A stretch of 13,007 bases of DNA from an uncultured Clostridia bacterium (GTDB lineage Bacteria; Bacillota; Clostridia; Oscillospirales; Oscillospiraceae). This document shows positions 7,184 to 13,007 of the stretch, in pieces. The notes beneath the pieces were generated by a model, which saw only the letters and a program-made list of their open reading frames with translations, searched no databases and had not been told where the DNA came from. The first letter of the stretch is position 1. Each line of letters starts with the position of its first letter. The stretch covers positions 1-13,007 of the forward strand of contig CANDEH010000068.1 of the NCBI GenBank assembly GCA_947383645.1, written 5' to 3'. Position numbers and translations under genes: made by a program.

Positions 7184-7792
7184 CTACTCTCTCCCGTCCG
7201 GGAACTGGAACACGTCCCCCGGATGAAGATACTCAAACTCCGAGACGGTGATCTCCACCTCCGCCTGCTCCCCGTCGATGGTAATCACGGCCTTCACATC
7301 GGGGGGCCCGCCCACGAAGGCCAGCGTGCCGTCCTCCTGCACCTGGGCGATGCCCTCCAGCAGGCAGAGGCGGTACAGGCCGATGGAGACGTCGTAGGTG
7401 ATGCCGTCCCCCTGCTGGACCAGCTCCAGCTCGCTGTAGATGTCCTCCGTGCCCTGCTTATCCGTGTACATCCCGGAGAGATCCGCCGCCCCGGTCTCCG
7501 GAGTACCGTCCTCCTGCGGCGCATCGCCCTCCGGAGATCCGTCTTCCGGCGCCTCCGACCCGGCGTCCACGGCGTCCGGCTCCACGGGGAGCTGGGAAAC
7601 CGGATCCATCGTCCCCGCAGAGGAGGGCTCCGCCACGGGAGGGGGCGCGGTGTCCTCCGGGTCCGTCACCACAACGGGGAGGGTCTGGCTGGGGCTCTCT
7701 CCGTCCTTCTCCCCGGGCATCCGCGCCCCGCAGGCGGCGCAGAACAGCGCCAGAGCCAGCAGCAGGGCTGTCAGATGGAAGTTTCGTCTCAT
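7184..7792 (-). CDS. Putative lipoprotein, first gene of sigma operon
   Basis: Encodes 202 residues. A lipoprotein signal peptide (1-21: MRRNFHLTALLLALALFCAAC) has the lipid-accepting Cys at residue 21; the -3 position is Cys, a non-ideal lipobox. A long Pro/Glu/Ser/Asp-rich linker (about 25-105) would span the wall. The C-terminal domain (about 106-202), starting LSGMYTDKQG and containing YDVSIGLYRLCLLEGIAQVQ, looks like a small beta-rich domain seen at the end of many Firmicute lipoproteins; its function is unknown. GGAG lies about 10 nt before the ATG. Co-transcription with the sigma and anti-sigma genes suggests an envelope sensor or accessory role for this system. It is the promoter-proximal gene. 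Confidence 0.8.
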   Translation of the reverse strand: MRRNFHLTALLLALALFCAACGARMPGEKDGESPSQTLPVVVTDPEDTAPPPVAEPSSAGTMDPVSQLPVEPDAVDAGSEAPEDGSPEGDAPQEDGTPETGAADLSGMYTDKQGTEDIYSELELVQQGDGITYDVSIGLYRLCLLEGIAQVQEDGTLAFVGGPPDVKAVITIDGEQAEVEITVSEFEYLHPGDVFQFPDGRE

Positions 7793-7877
7793 TCCAGGTC
7801 AGCTCCTTTTCTGTCATATGTCTCCACCGCCCCGGCCGGGGGGTATGCGCCGGGTCCGGTGTGGAAAGCTTTCACCC

Positions 7878-7907
7878 ATAGTACACCCCTGGCCCCCTCT
7901 TTGTCAC
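7878..7907 (-). promoter_or_regulatory. Candidate promoter of lipoprotein-sigma operon
   Basis: On the minus strand GTGACA (7902-7907) and TACTAT (7878-7883) are 18 nt apart, about 80 nt upstream of the lipoprotein ATG. The spacer is G-rich. The boxes match sigma-A only partly, so the site could instead be read by the ECF factor of the operon (autoregulation). This cannot be told from one sequence. Confidence 0.4.
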
Positions 7908-7963
7908 AACGAACCGGCAAATTTTCCGCCTTGTCTCCAAATTGTAACATTTCTGTAAACCCC

Positions 7964-7992
7964 TTGCAATTTTTCCCCGCCGGCGTTATCAT
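7964..7992 (+). promoter_or_regulatory. Sigma-A promoter of htpG
   Basis: TTGCAA (7964-7969) and TATCAT (7987-7992) are 17 nt apart. The predicted start, near 7999, falls inside the CIRCE operator, so repressor binding would block initiation. The leader to the htpG ATG is about 120 nt. Confidence 0.8.
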
Positions 7993-7995
7993 GGG

Positions 7996-8022
7996 TTAGC
8001 ACTCATAAAACCTGAGTGCTAA
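7996..8022 (+). promoter_or_regulatory. CIRCE operator (HrcA binding site)
   Basis: TTAGCACTC, nine bases, then GAGTGCTAA: a perfect match to the CIRCE consensus (TTAGCACTC-N9-GAGTGCTAA). The inverted repeat extends to 13 bp per arm with a 7-nt loop (7993-8005/8013-8025). CIRCE is bound by HrcA, which represses groE and dnaK operons until heat or unfolded protein withdraws GroEL-stabilised HrcA. Here it overlaps the transcription start of htpG. It may also shape the RNA leader as a stem-loop. Confidence 0.97.
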
Positions 8023-8034
8023 CCCAATAAAGAA

Positions 8035-8064
8035 ATATCTCCTATCTCCTATCTCCTATCTAAC
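8035..8064 (+). repeat. CTCCTAT heptamer array in the htpG leader
   Basis: Three to four tandem copies of the heptamer TCTCCTA (period 7) lie 12 nt after CIRCE and about 40 nt before the SD. No GTC-type hairpin or GAATTTGAA core is attached, so this is an array-only member of the family at 5439, 10033 and 10898. It is transcribed if the promoter at 7964 is used. The rest of 8065-8102 is AT-rich with no other feature seen. Confidence 0.85.
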
Positions 8065-8118
8065 CACCATTCTCCCAAATTACAAAAAATTTTATTATAC
8101 ACAGGAGGCCCCAAGACT

Positions 8119-10023
8119 ATGGCAAAGAAGCAATTCAAGACGGAATCCAAGCGCATTCTCGACCTGATGATTAACTCGATCTACACCCACAAGGAGATCT
8201 TCCTCCGGGAGCTGATCTCCAACGCCTCCGACGCGGTGGACAAGCTGGCCTACAAATCCCTCACCGACGACGCCGTGGGGATGAGCCGCTCGGACTTCCG
8301 CATCGACCTCATCATCGACAAGGAGGCCCGGACCCTCACCGTCCGGGACAACGGCATCGGCATGACCAGGGAGGAGCTGGAGAGCAACCTGGGCGTCATC
8401 GCCCGCAGCGGATCCCTCCAGTTCAAGCAGGAGATGGAGGAGGCCGGGGACACGGACATCATCGGTCAGTTCGGCGTGGGGTTCTACTCCGCGTTCATGG
8501 TGGCCGACCAGGTCACCGTGATTACGAGGGCCTACGGCAGCGACACCGCATGGCGCTGGGAGTCCTCCGGCGCCGACGGCTACACCATCGAGGAGACGGA
8601 GAAGGACGGCGTGGGCACGGACATCGTCCTGCACATCAAAGAGGACGGCGAGGAGGAGCAGTTTGGTCAGTACCTGGACCAGCGCCGCATTCAGCGTCTG
8701 GTGAAAAAGTACAGCGACTATATCCGCTACCCCATTGTCATGGACCTGGAGCAGGAGCGGATGAAGGAGAAGCCGGCGGACGCCGGCGACGACTACAAGC
8801 CCGAGTGGGAGACAGTCATCGAGTCCACCACCCTCAACTCCATGGTCCCCCTCTGGCAGCGAAAGAAGAAGGACGTCACCGAGGAGGAGTACACCCAGTT
8901 CTACCAGGACAAGTTCAGCGACTACGAGCCCCCTTTAGCTACGGTGAGCGTGGACGCGGAGGGCACGGTGAGCTACAAGGCCCTGCTCTTCATCCCCGGC
9001 CGCACCCCCTACGACTTCTACACCCGGGAGTATGAGAAGGGTCTCCAGCTCTACTCCTCCGGCGTGCTGATTATGGACAAGTGCGCGGACCTGCTGCCGG
9101 AGCATTTCCGCTTTGTGAAGGGCGTGGTGGACACCCCCGACGTGAGCCTGAACATCTCCCGTGAGCTCCTCCAGCACACCCGCCAGCTGAAGGTGATCTC
9201 CTCCAACTTAGAGAAGAAGATCAAGGCGGAGCTCTCCCGCCTCCAGAAGGACGAGCCGGAGAAGTACCGCCAGTTCTGGACCGCCTTCGGCCGGAACGTG
9301 AAGTACGGTCTGGTCTCCGACTACGGCGTCCACAAGGACATGCTGACGGACCTTCTGATCTTCCCCACCTCCCACGGCGACGAGCCTGCCAGCCTCAGCC
9401 AGTACAAGGAGCGGATGGCGGAGGGCCAGGAATTCATCTACTACGCCGTAGGCGAGGACGCGGCGCGTCTGGCCAGGCTGCCCCAGGCGGAGCGGATTCT
9501 GGACAAGGGGTATGAGATCCTCTACCTCACCGAGGACGTGGACGAGTTCTGCGTCCAGACCATCAACGAGTACGAGGGGAAGAAGCTCAAGTCCATCAAC
9601 GACGAGGACGCCCTCCCCGAGAGCGAGGAGGAGAAGAAGGCCGCCGAGGAGCAGACCACGGAGAACAAGGACGTGCTGGACTTCCTGAAGGAGACCCTGG
9701 GTGACAGGATTGCCGACGCCCGCATCTCCCGCATCCTCAAGACCCACGCGGTGTGCATGACCGCCGACGGCCCGGTGAGTCTGGAGATGGAGAAGTACTT
9801 CAAGCGCACCGGCGAGACCATGCCCGGCATGACCGCCCAGCGGGTCCTGGAGCTCAACGCCGAGGCCCCCGCCTTCGCCGCATTGAAGCGGGCGGTGGCA
9901 GAGGACAAGGACCTGGCGGCCAAATACGCCCAGCTCCTCTACAGCCAGGCCCTGCTGATCGCGGACCTCCCCCTGGAGGATCCGGCGGGGTATGCGGAGC
10001 TGGTTTGTTCGCTGATGAAGTGA
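8119..10023 (+). CDS. htpG: Chaperone protein HtpG (bacterial Hsp90)
   Basis: Encodes a 634-residue ATP-dependent cytosolic homodimeric chaperone. N-terminal GHKL ATPase motifs are intact: ELISNASDAVDKL (31-43) with catalytic Glu31 and Mg-binding Asn35, the DNGIGM box (77-82), and the GQFGVGFYSAF lid/gamma-phosphate motif (116-126). The middle domain follows (about 220-500), with LLFIPGRTPYDFY and the LNISRELLQ segment whose Arg contacts ATP. The C-terminal dimerisation domain ends in LMK without the eukaryotic MEEVD. Length fits the family (about 620-640). AGGAGG (8103-8108) lies 10 nt before the ATG. It is controlled by a promoter overlapped by CIRCE. No classical terminator follows; a repeat element starts 9 nt after the stop. 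Confidence 0.97.
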   Translation: MAKKQFKTESKRILDLMINSIYTHKEIFLRELISNASDAVDKLAYKSLTDDAVGMSRSDFRIDLIIDKEARTLTVRDNGIGMTREELESNLGVIARSGSLQFKQEMEEAGDTDIIGQFGVGFYSAFMVADQVTVITRAYGSDTAWRWESSGADGYTIEETEKDGVGTDIVLHIKEDGEEEQFGQYLDQRRIQRLVKKYSDYIRYPIVMDLEQERMKEKPADAGDDYKPEWETVIESTTLNSMVPLWQRKKKDVTEEEYTQFYQDKFSDYEPPLATVSVDAEGTVSYKALLFIPGRTPYDFYTREYEKGLQLYSSGVLIMDKCADLLPEHFRFVKGVVDTPDVSLNISRELLQHTRQLKVISSNLEKKIKAELSRLQKDEPEKYRQFWTAFGRNVKYGLVSDYGVHKDMLTDLLIFPTSHGDEPASLSQYKERMAEGQEFIYYAVGEDAARLARLPQAERILDKGYEILYLTEDVDEFCVQTINEYEGKKLKSINDEDALPESEEEKKAAEEQTTENKDVLDFLKETLGDRIADARISRILKTHAVCMTADGPVSLEMEKYFKRTGETMPGMTAQRVLELNAEAPAFAALKRAVAEDKDLAAKYAQLLYSQALLIADLPLEDPAGYAELVCSLMK

Positions 10024-10032
10024 GACCGGAGT

Positions 10033-10160
10033 GAGATAGGAGTGAGGAGATAGGAGATAGGAGTTTCGGTGTCCAGCTGACGCTGGACGAATTGAAATTC
10101 ATTCGCCTCCGGCGAATACCGCTCAATATCTCCTATCTCGTATCTCCTATCTCCTATCTC
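10033..10160. repeat. Compact palindromic heptamer-hairpin repeat element
   Basis: A 128-bp element with near-perfect 31-bp terminal inverted repeats (10033-10063 and 10130-10160, 28 of 31 positions identical by eye) made of GAGATAG/CTATCTC heptamers. Inside are two hairpins, GTCCAGC-TGAC-GCTGGAC (10071-10088) and ATTCGCC-TCC-GGCGAAT (10101-10117), separated by a near-palindromic core GAATTGAAATTC (10089-10100). It starts 9 nt after the htpG stop and ends 15 nt before the bactofilin -35 box. No ORF or transposase is inside. It could cap the htpG message or insulate bactofilin; neither is shown. Confidence 0.85.
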
Positions 10161-10175
10161 AAAAACGCCTGCCTC

Positions 10176-10204
10176 TTGATTTACGTCCCAACCTGTGCTA
10201 CAAT
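10176..10204 (+). promoter_or_regulatory. Sigma-A promoter of the bactofilin gene
   Basis: TTGATT (10176-10181) and TACAAT (10199-10204) are 17 nt apart, giving a leader of about 50 nt before the ATG. It lies directly downstream of the repeat element. Confidence 0.8.
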
Positions 10205-10262
10205 ACTATGGAAGGAACAACGGCAAAGCGCTGCCGAATTGATGCAAGAAGGGAGCAATACC

Positions 10263-10775
10263 ATGGGTCTTTTCAGTTCTCCGGCGAAGCCTGTCCAGGA
10301 GGAACTTGCCGCGCCGCCGGCGCAGAAGGACGAGTTCAACGAGTTCTTTGACGAAGTGGCCAGCCTGCCCGCCCCCCAGAACAACACCGTCATCGCCAAG
10401 GGCGTGACCATCTCCGGCACCCTCCAGGGCGAGGGATCCGTGCAGATCGAGGGCAACATCGAGGGCGAGATTCTTGTCCAGGGCACCGTCTTTGTCACCA
10501 CCACCGGCAAGGTCCACGGCCCCATCGAGGCGGACACCGTGCGCATCGCCGGACACGTGGTGGGCAACATCACCGCCAACACCCACCTGCGCCTGGAGCG
10601 CACCGGCCATATCGAGGGCGACATCGCCCCGGCGGCCCTCCTGATCGAGGACGGCGGCCGCCTGGACGGCCGCAGCGCCATGCTCAGCCGCCCTGCGGAG
10701 CCCAAGAAGCCCGCCCCCGCCGACGACGACCCCTTCGCCTCCCTGTCCCTGGACCTGGAGGACGACAACACCTGA
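10263..10775 (+). CDS. Bactofilin (polymer-forming cytoskeletal protein)
   Basis: Encodes 170 residues. The bactofilin domain spans about 41-141 and is made of short Gly-spaced beta repeats (ISGTLQGEGSVQIEGNIEGEI, TGKVHGPIEADTVRIAGHVVGNI, LRLERTGHIEGDI) that fold as a right-handed beta helix. Flanks are flexible: residues 1-40, and 142-170 which are Pro/Asp-rich. Bactofilins self-assemble without nucleotide into filaments that organise cell shape, stalks or wall enzymes, often at the membrane. The ATG at 10263 follows GAAGGGAG by 6-7 nt. An in-frame extension upstream to 10092 crosses the promoter and repeat element and is rejected. It is monocistronic, with its own promoter and terminator. 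Confidence 0.92.
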   Translation: MGLFSSPAKPVQEELAAPPAQKDEFNEFFDEVASLPAPQNNTVIAKGVTISGTLQGEGSVQIEGNIEGEILVQGTVFVTTTGKVHGPIEADTVRIAGHVVGNITANTHLRLERTGHIEGDIAPAALLIEDGGRLDGRSAMLSRPAEPKKPAPADDDPFASLSLDLEDDNT

Positions 10776-10785
10776 CCGCCAGACC

Positions 10786-10824
10786 AAACCGGCAGTCTGC
10801 TTGACAGCAGACTGCCGGTTTTTT
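10786..10824 (+). terminator. Rho-independent terminator after the bactofilin gene
   Basis: A perfect 16-bp stem (10786-10801 with 10806-10821), a TGAC loop and a T6 run (10819-10824), 10 nt after the stop codon. Confidence 0.93.
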
Positions 10825-10897
10825 GCAGTGCGCAAAGGCCGGGCAGCGGACGCTATCGGTCTATTCAAGAACACCAAGCCCCAAGGATTCCACCCAA

Positions 10898-10983
10898 CAA
10901 TTCAAATCCGTCCCGCTACGCGGGACACCTCAACTCCTAATTCCTAACTCCTAATTTATCTCCTATCTCCTAAGTCCTATCTC
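10898..10983 (+). repeat. Single heptamer-hairpin repeat module upstream of second sigma gene
   Basis: Core AATTCAAATCC (10899-10909), hairpin GTCCCGC-TAC-GCGGGAC (10910-10926), then ACCTC and about seven degenerate heptamers (10931-10983). The array has two flavours, CTCCTAA/TTCCTAA next to the hairpin and CTCCTAT/GTCCTAT at the outer end, closing with CTATCTC and an A7 run. There is only one arm; no inverted partner is seen upstream. The 10825-11055 gap otherwise holds no supported gene and no clear promoter. Confidence 0.85.
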
Positions 10984-11055
10984 AAAAAAAGTTTCCTTCC
11001 CATGAAAAATCCGCCGCCCCTGAACCGTGTTAGTAGTGAAGGGAAGTGAGGAACC

Positions 11056-11538
11056 TTGGTTTTACCCGGTACCGATGAGACCATCAGCCGGATCGTGGGG
11101 CAGTACAGCGCCATGCTGCTGAAGCTGGCCAGTACCCGCCTCCCATCCGCCGCCGACGCGGAGGACGCCGTGCAGGAGACCTTCCTGCGCCTGCTGTCCT
11201 GCCGCCCCTCGTTTCGGGACGCCGAACACGAGAAGGCCTGGCTGATCCGCACCACCCTCCACCGCGCCAGCGATATTCGCCGTCAGGCAGACCGCGCCGC
11301 CCTGCCCATCGAGGAGGCCGCCCTGGAAAACGAGGCCGCCCCCCAGGCGGAGAGTGATCTCCTCTCCGCCGTGCGCGCTCTGCCGGAGAAGTACAGCGCG
11401 GTGATCCACCTGTACTACTACGAGGGCTACTCCATCCAGGAGATCGCCAAGCTGCTGAGGCTGCCCGCCGCCACGGTGGGCACACGCCTGAGCCGCGGCC
11501 GGGACCGGCTGCGGCAGATGCTGAAGGAGGACGTCTGA
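11056..11538 (+). CDS. ECF-type RNA polymerase sigma factor
   Basis: Encodes 160 residues. Region 2 (about 8-80) includes DAEDAVQETFLRLLSC (34-49) and EKAWLIRTTLHRASDIRRQ. Region 4 (about 104-156) includes ALPEKYSAVIHLYYYEGYSIQEIA and a helix-turn-helix ending RLSRGRDRLRQML. It would redirect RNA polymerase to envelope or stress promoters. The start is a TTG at 11056 with a GTGAGGA-type SD a few nt upstream; the first in-frame ATG (11112) would remove part of region 2. TTG together with a modest SD suggests weak translation. The gene after it begins 1 nt beyond the stop. It is paralogous to, but clearly different from, the sigma factor at 6694. Confidence 0.9.
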   Translation: MVLPGTDETISRIVGQYSAMLLKLASTRLPSAADAEDAVQETFLRLLSCRPSFRDAEHEKAWLIRTTLHRASDIRRQADRAALPIEEAALENEAAPQAESDLLSAVRALPEKYSAVIHLYYYEGYSIQEIAKLLRLPAATVGTRLSRGRDRLRQMLKEDV

Positions 11539-11539
11539 T

Positions 11540-12733
11540 ATGTTAAACCACAAGACTTACCGCGAGGCCATCGACCAGCTCTCCTTTTCCGCGGACTTTG
11601 AGGAGCGGACCATGCAGCTGCTGCGCCAGCGCGCCCGTGAATCTGAAAAGGAGACTGTAACCATGAAATTCCACTCTCTGCGCAAGTTTGCCGTCACCGC
11701 CGCCGTGGTGGCCGTCCTGGCCCTGTCGGTGTCCGCGGCGCTGTATTTCCTCTCCCCCGCCGACGTGGCGGACTACTACGACCAGCCCCGGCTCTCCGAG
11801 GCGTTTAAGAGCGACAAGGCCATCCTGCTGGATGAGACCGTCCGCACCGGGGACTACGACGTGACGCTGGCCGGCCTGGTCTCCGGCGCCGGCCTCACCT
11901 CCTGGGAGGAGGGCGTGGACGCCAGCCACACCTACGCCGTGCTGATGGTCCGCCGCACCGACGGCCAGAGCATCGACAAGGAGGAGCTGGGCATCACCGC
12001 CTACACCGCCACCCCCTTAGTGGGCGGCTACGCCCCCACGGCGGTGAACAACTGGACCCTCAGCGCCTTCGCCACCAACTTCGTCCAGGACGGCGTCCTC
12101 TACTACCTGCTGGACACGGCGGACCTGAGCATCTTCGCAAACCACACCGTGTACCTGGCCTTCTACGAGGGCGGCGTTCCCAACAACACCATCTTCCAGG
12201 TGGCCGAGGACGGCTCCATCGCCTTTGCCGAGGACTTCACCGGCGTGCAGGCCCTGTTCACCCTGCCCCTGGACAAGAGCCTGGCCGATGACGCCGCCGC
12301 CGACGCCTTCGTGGAGGCCACCGGTCTCACCGGCTGGTCCAACGAGCGCTCTGAGGACGACGCCAACGTGGGCAGCTACACCTTCGGTGAGGGCGGCGAC
12401 AGCGCCAGCTACTCCTTCTCCACCGCCTCCGGCGAGTGGACGCAGCTCACCCCGGAGGAGTACGAGGCCTATATGAATGAGGAGACGGAGCGCCTCCACG
12501 CCCAGGTGGAGGACGGCGTCCTCTCCCAGGCCGGCTTTGCGATCACCGTGGGGGAGATGGAGGAGAACCTGGCCGGGCTGAAGGCCGGCTCCCTCATCGC
12601 CGCCATGGTCACCGCCGAGGACGGCAGCCAGACTGTGTTTGTGGGCACCAACCCCGACGTGATCCCCGCCGACGTCCAGTACCAGGAGACGAAGGACGGC
12701 ATCAGCATGGTCATCGACGACGCGAAGGATTGA
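11540..12733 (+). CDS. Anti-sigma-factor-like membrane protein (DUF4179-like)
   Basis: Encodes 397 residues. The cytoplasmic N-terminus (1-48) starts MLNHKTYREAIDQLSFSADFEERTMQLL and fits a sigma-binding segment. One transmembrane helix follows (about 49-71), then a large extracytoplasmic region. Its first part (about 75-225, ILLDETVRTGDYDVTLAGLVSG onward) resembles the DUF4179-type domain of Clostridial anti-sigma proteins; this is a weak family call from pattern. The remainder is acidic and has no cysteine. The ATG lies 1 nt after the sigma stop, with AAGGAGG (11524-11530) inside the sigma gene end, so the pair is translationally coupled. Its function as the sigma regulator is inferred from position and topology. 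It ends in a strong terminator. Confidence 0.75.
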   Translation: MLNHKTYREAIDQLSFSADFEERTMQLLRQRARESEKETVTMKFHSLRKFAVTAAVVAVLALSVSAALYFLSPADVADYYDQPRLSEAFKSDKAILLDETVRTGDYDVTLAGLVSGAGLTSWEEGVDASHTYAVLMVRRTDGQSIDKEELGITAYTATPLVGGYAPTAVNNWTLSAFATNFVQDGVLYYLLDTADLSIFANHTVYLAFYEGGVPNNTIFQVAEDGSIAFAEDFTGVQALFTLPLDKSLADDAAADAFVEATGLTGWSNERSEDDANVGSYTFGEGGDSASYSFSTASGEWTQLTPEEYEAYMNEETERLHAQVEDGVLSQAGFAITVGEMEENLAGLKAGSLIAAMVTAEDGSQTVFVGTNPDVIPADVQYQETKDGISMVIDDAKD

Positions 12734-12741
12734 TCGCTGTC

Positions 12742-12785
12742 GATACAAAAAAGCGAGAGGCATTTGCCTCTCGCTTTTTTGTATC
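12742..12785. terminator. Bidirectional intrinsic terminator
   Basis: A perfect 20-bp stem (12742-12761 with 12766-12785) with an ATTT loop. T6 on the plus strand and A6 in the opposite arm give a T-run in both directions. It serves the sigma/anti-sigma pair (stop at 12733) and the converging aldehyde dehydrogenase gene (stop at 12808). Confidence 0.95.
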
Positions 12786-12807
12786 CTGAAGGTGGGCCTT
12801 CCGGCGC

Positions 12808-13007
12808 TCACCGCAGAAACAGCCGCAGCAGCTTCCCATACACCCCCTTTTGGTAGGGCTGATACCGCATGGGCAGGTCCGTCCACAGCTTCTTGTCCAC
12901 AATGCTCTTGCGGTGGGAGAAGGTCTCGAACCCGACTTTTCCGTGGTAGGCCCCCATGCCGCTCTCGCCCACGCCGCCAAAGCCCATCTCGCTGGTGGCC
13001 AGATGGA
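12808..13007 (-). CDS. Aldehyde dehydrogenase, C-terminal end (partial)
   Basis: The last 65 codons of a gene whose start lies beyond the right edge. Translated from 13005 downward it reads HLATSEMGFGGVGESGMGAYHGK, then FETFSHRKSIVDKK and LPMRYQPYQK, ending RLFLR. The GGVGESGMGAYHG motif and the FSH.KS..DK and RYQPY segments are typical of the C-terminus of class 3-type NAD(P)-dependent aldehyde dehydrogenases, which oxidise aldehydes to acids. The catalytic Cys and Glu are outside the window, so activity cannot be judged. It is transcribed toward the second sigma/anti-sigma pair and shares their terminator. Confidence 0.9.
   Translation of the reverse strand, partial: HLATSEMGFGGVGESGMGAYHGKVGFETFSHRKSIVDKKLWTDLPMRYQPYQKGVYGKLLRLFLR

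Noticed and set aside
9208..9747. Open frames antisense to htpG
   Set aside because: The Leu/Val/Gly-rich translation is typical of the complement of GC-rich coding DNA, and htpG is certain on the other strand.
10033..10160. Possible MITE or insertion sequence
   Set aside because: Inverted ends exist, but there is no transposase, no visible target-site duplication, and the ends are simple heptamers. It is kept as a repeat family without assigning a mobile mechanism.
10092..10262. In-frame 57-codon N-terminal extension of bactofilin
   Set aside because: It would be encoded by the repeat element and the promoter. The ATG at 10263 has a proper SD and gives a normal bactofilin N-terminus.
10995..11046. 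CTTCCC/GGGAAG pairing that could hide the region before the second sigma start
   Set aside because: Only 6 bp with a loop of about 40 nt, and it does not cover the SD. Chance is likely in this composition.
12017..12886. Long open frame (289 codons) antisense to the second anti-sigma gene
   Set aside because: It is low complexity (Gly/Val/Leu/His), has no SD and crosses the bidirectional terminator. It is a shadow of GC-rich coding sequence.

Overview
The window is GC-rich bacterial DNA with strong Shine-Dalgarno (SD) sequences, sigma-A type promoters and a perfect CIRCE operator. Two ECF-type sigma/anti-sigma loci and a small bactofilin add to the picture of a Gram-positive Clostridia genome. 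High GC and gene content suggest an Oscillospiraceae-type gut bacterium (Flavonifractor/Lawsonibacter/Oscillibacter-like). That placement is inference from composition and protein style; no search was run.

Left part (1-4183): trmB (minus) and purA (plus) are divergent and share a 247-bp region with a recognisable promoter for each. purA ends in a strong terminator. The SD of a small two-helix membrane protein gene (DUF3592-like) follows the terminator directly. That gene converges, with a 3-bp gap, on an MFS transporter (minus) that has its own promoter. Middle part (4184-7800): all genes are on the minus strand. A three-gene operon encodes a lipoprotein, an ECF-like sigma factor and a membrane anti-sigma-like protein, with the last two overlapping by 8 bp, and it ends in a terminator. 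Downstream of it lies a 411-residue membrane protein of unknown function whose leader is filled by a repeat element.

Right part (7800-13007): on the plus strand are htpG (Hsp90) under a promoter/CIRCE operator, a bactofilin gene with its own promoter and terminator, and a second ECF sigma/anti-sigma pair. A bidirectional terminator separates the pair from the 3' end of an aldehyde dehydrogenase gene (minus) that runs off the window. The window thus joins housekeeping genes (tRNA modification, purine synthesis) to a cluster for envelope and protein stress.

The most unusual structure is a family of intergenic modular repeats at four sites: 5439-5627, 8035-8064, 10033-10160 and 10898-10983. A full module is a tandem array of CTCCTAT-type heptamers, about 5 nt, a 6-7 bp hairpin whose sequence varies while pairing is kept, and an AT-rich core like GAATTTGAA. 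Modules occur as inverted pairs, as a single module, or as the heptamer array alone. Each array next to a downstream gene has CTCCTAT on that gene's sense strand. In htpG the array lies in the transcribed leader between CIRCE and the SD, so this leader may carry a second layer of control.
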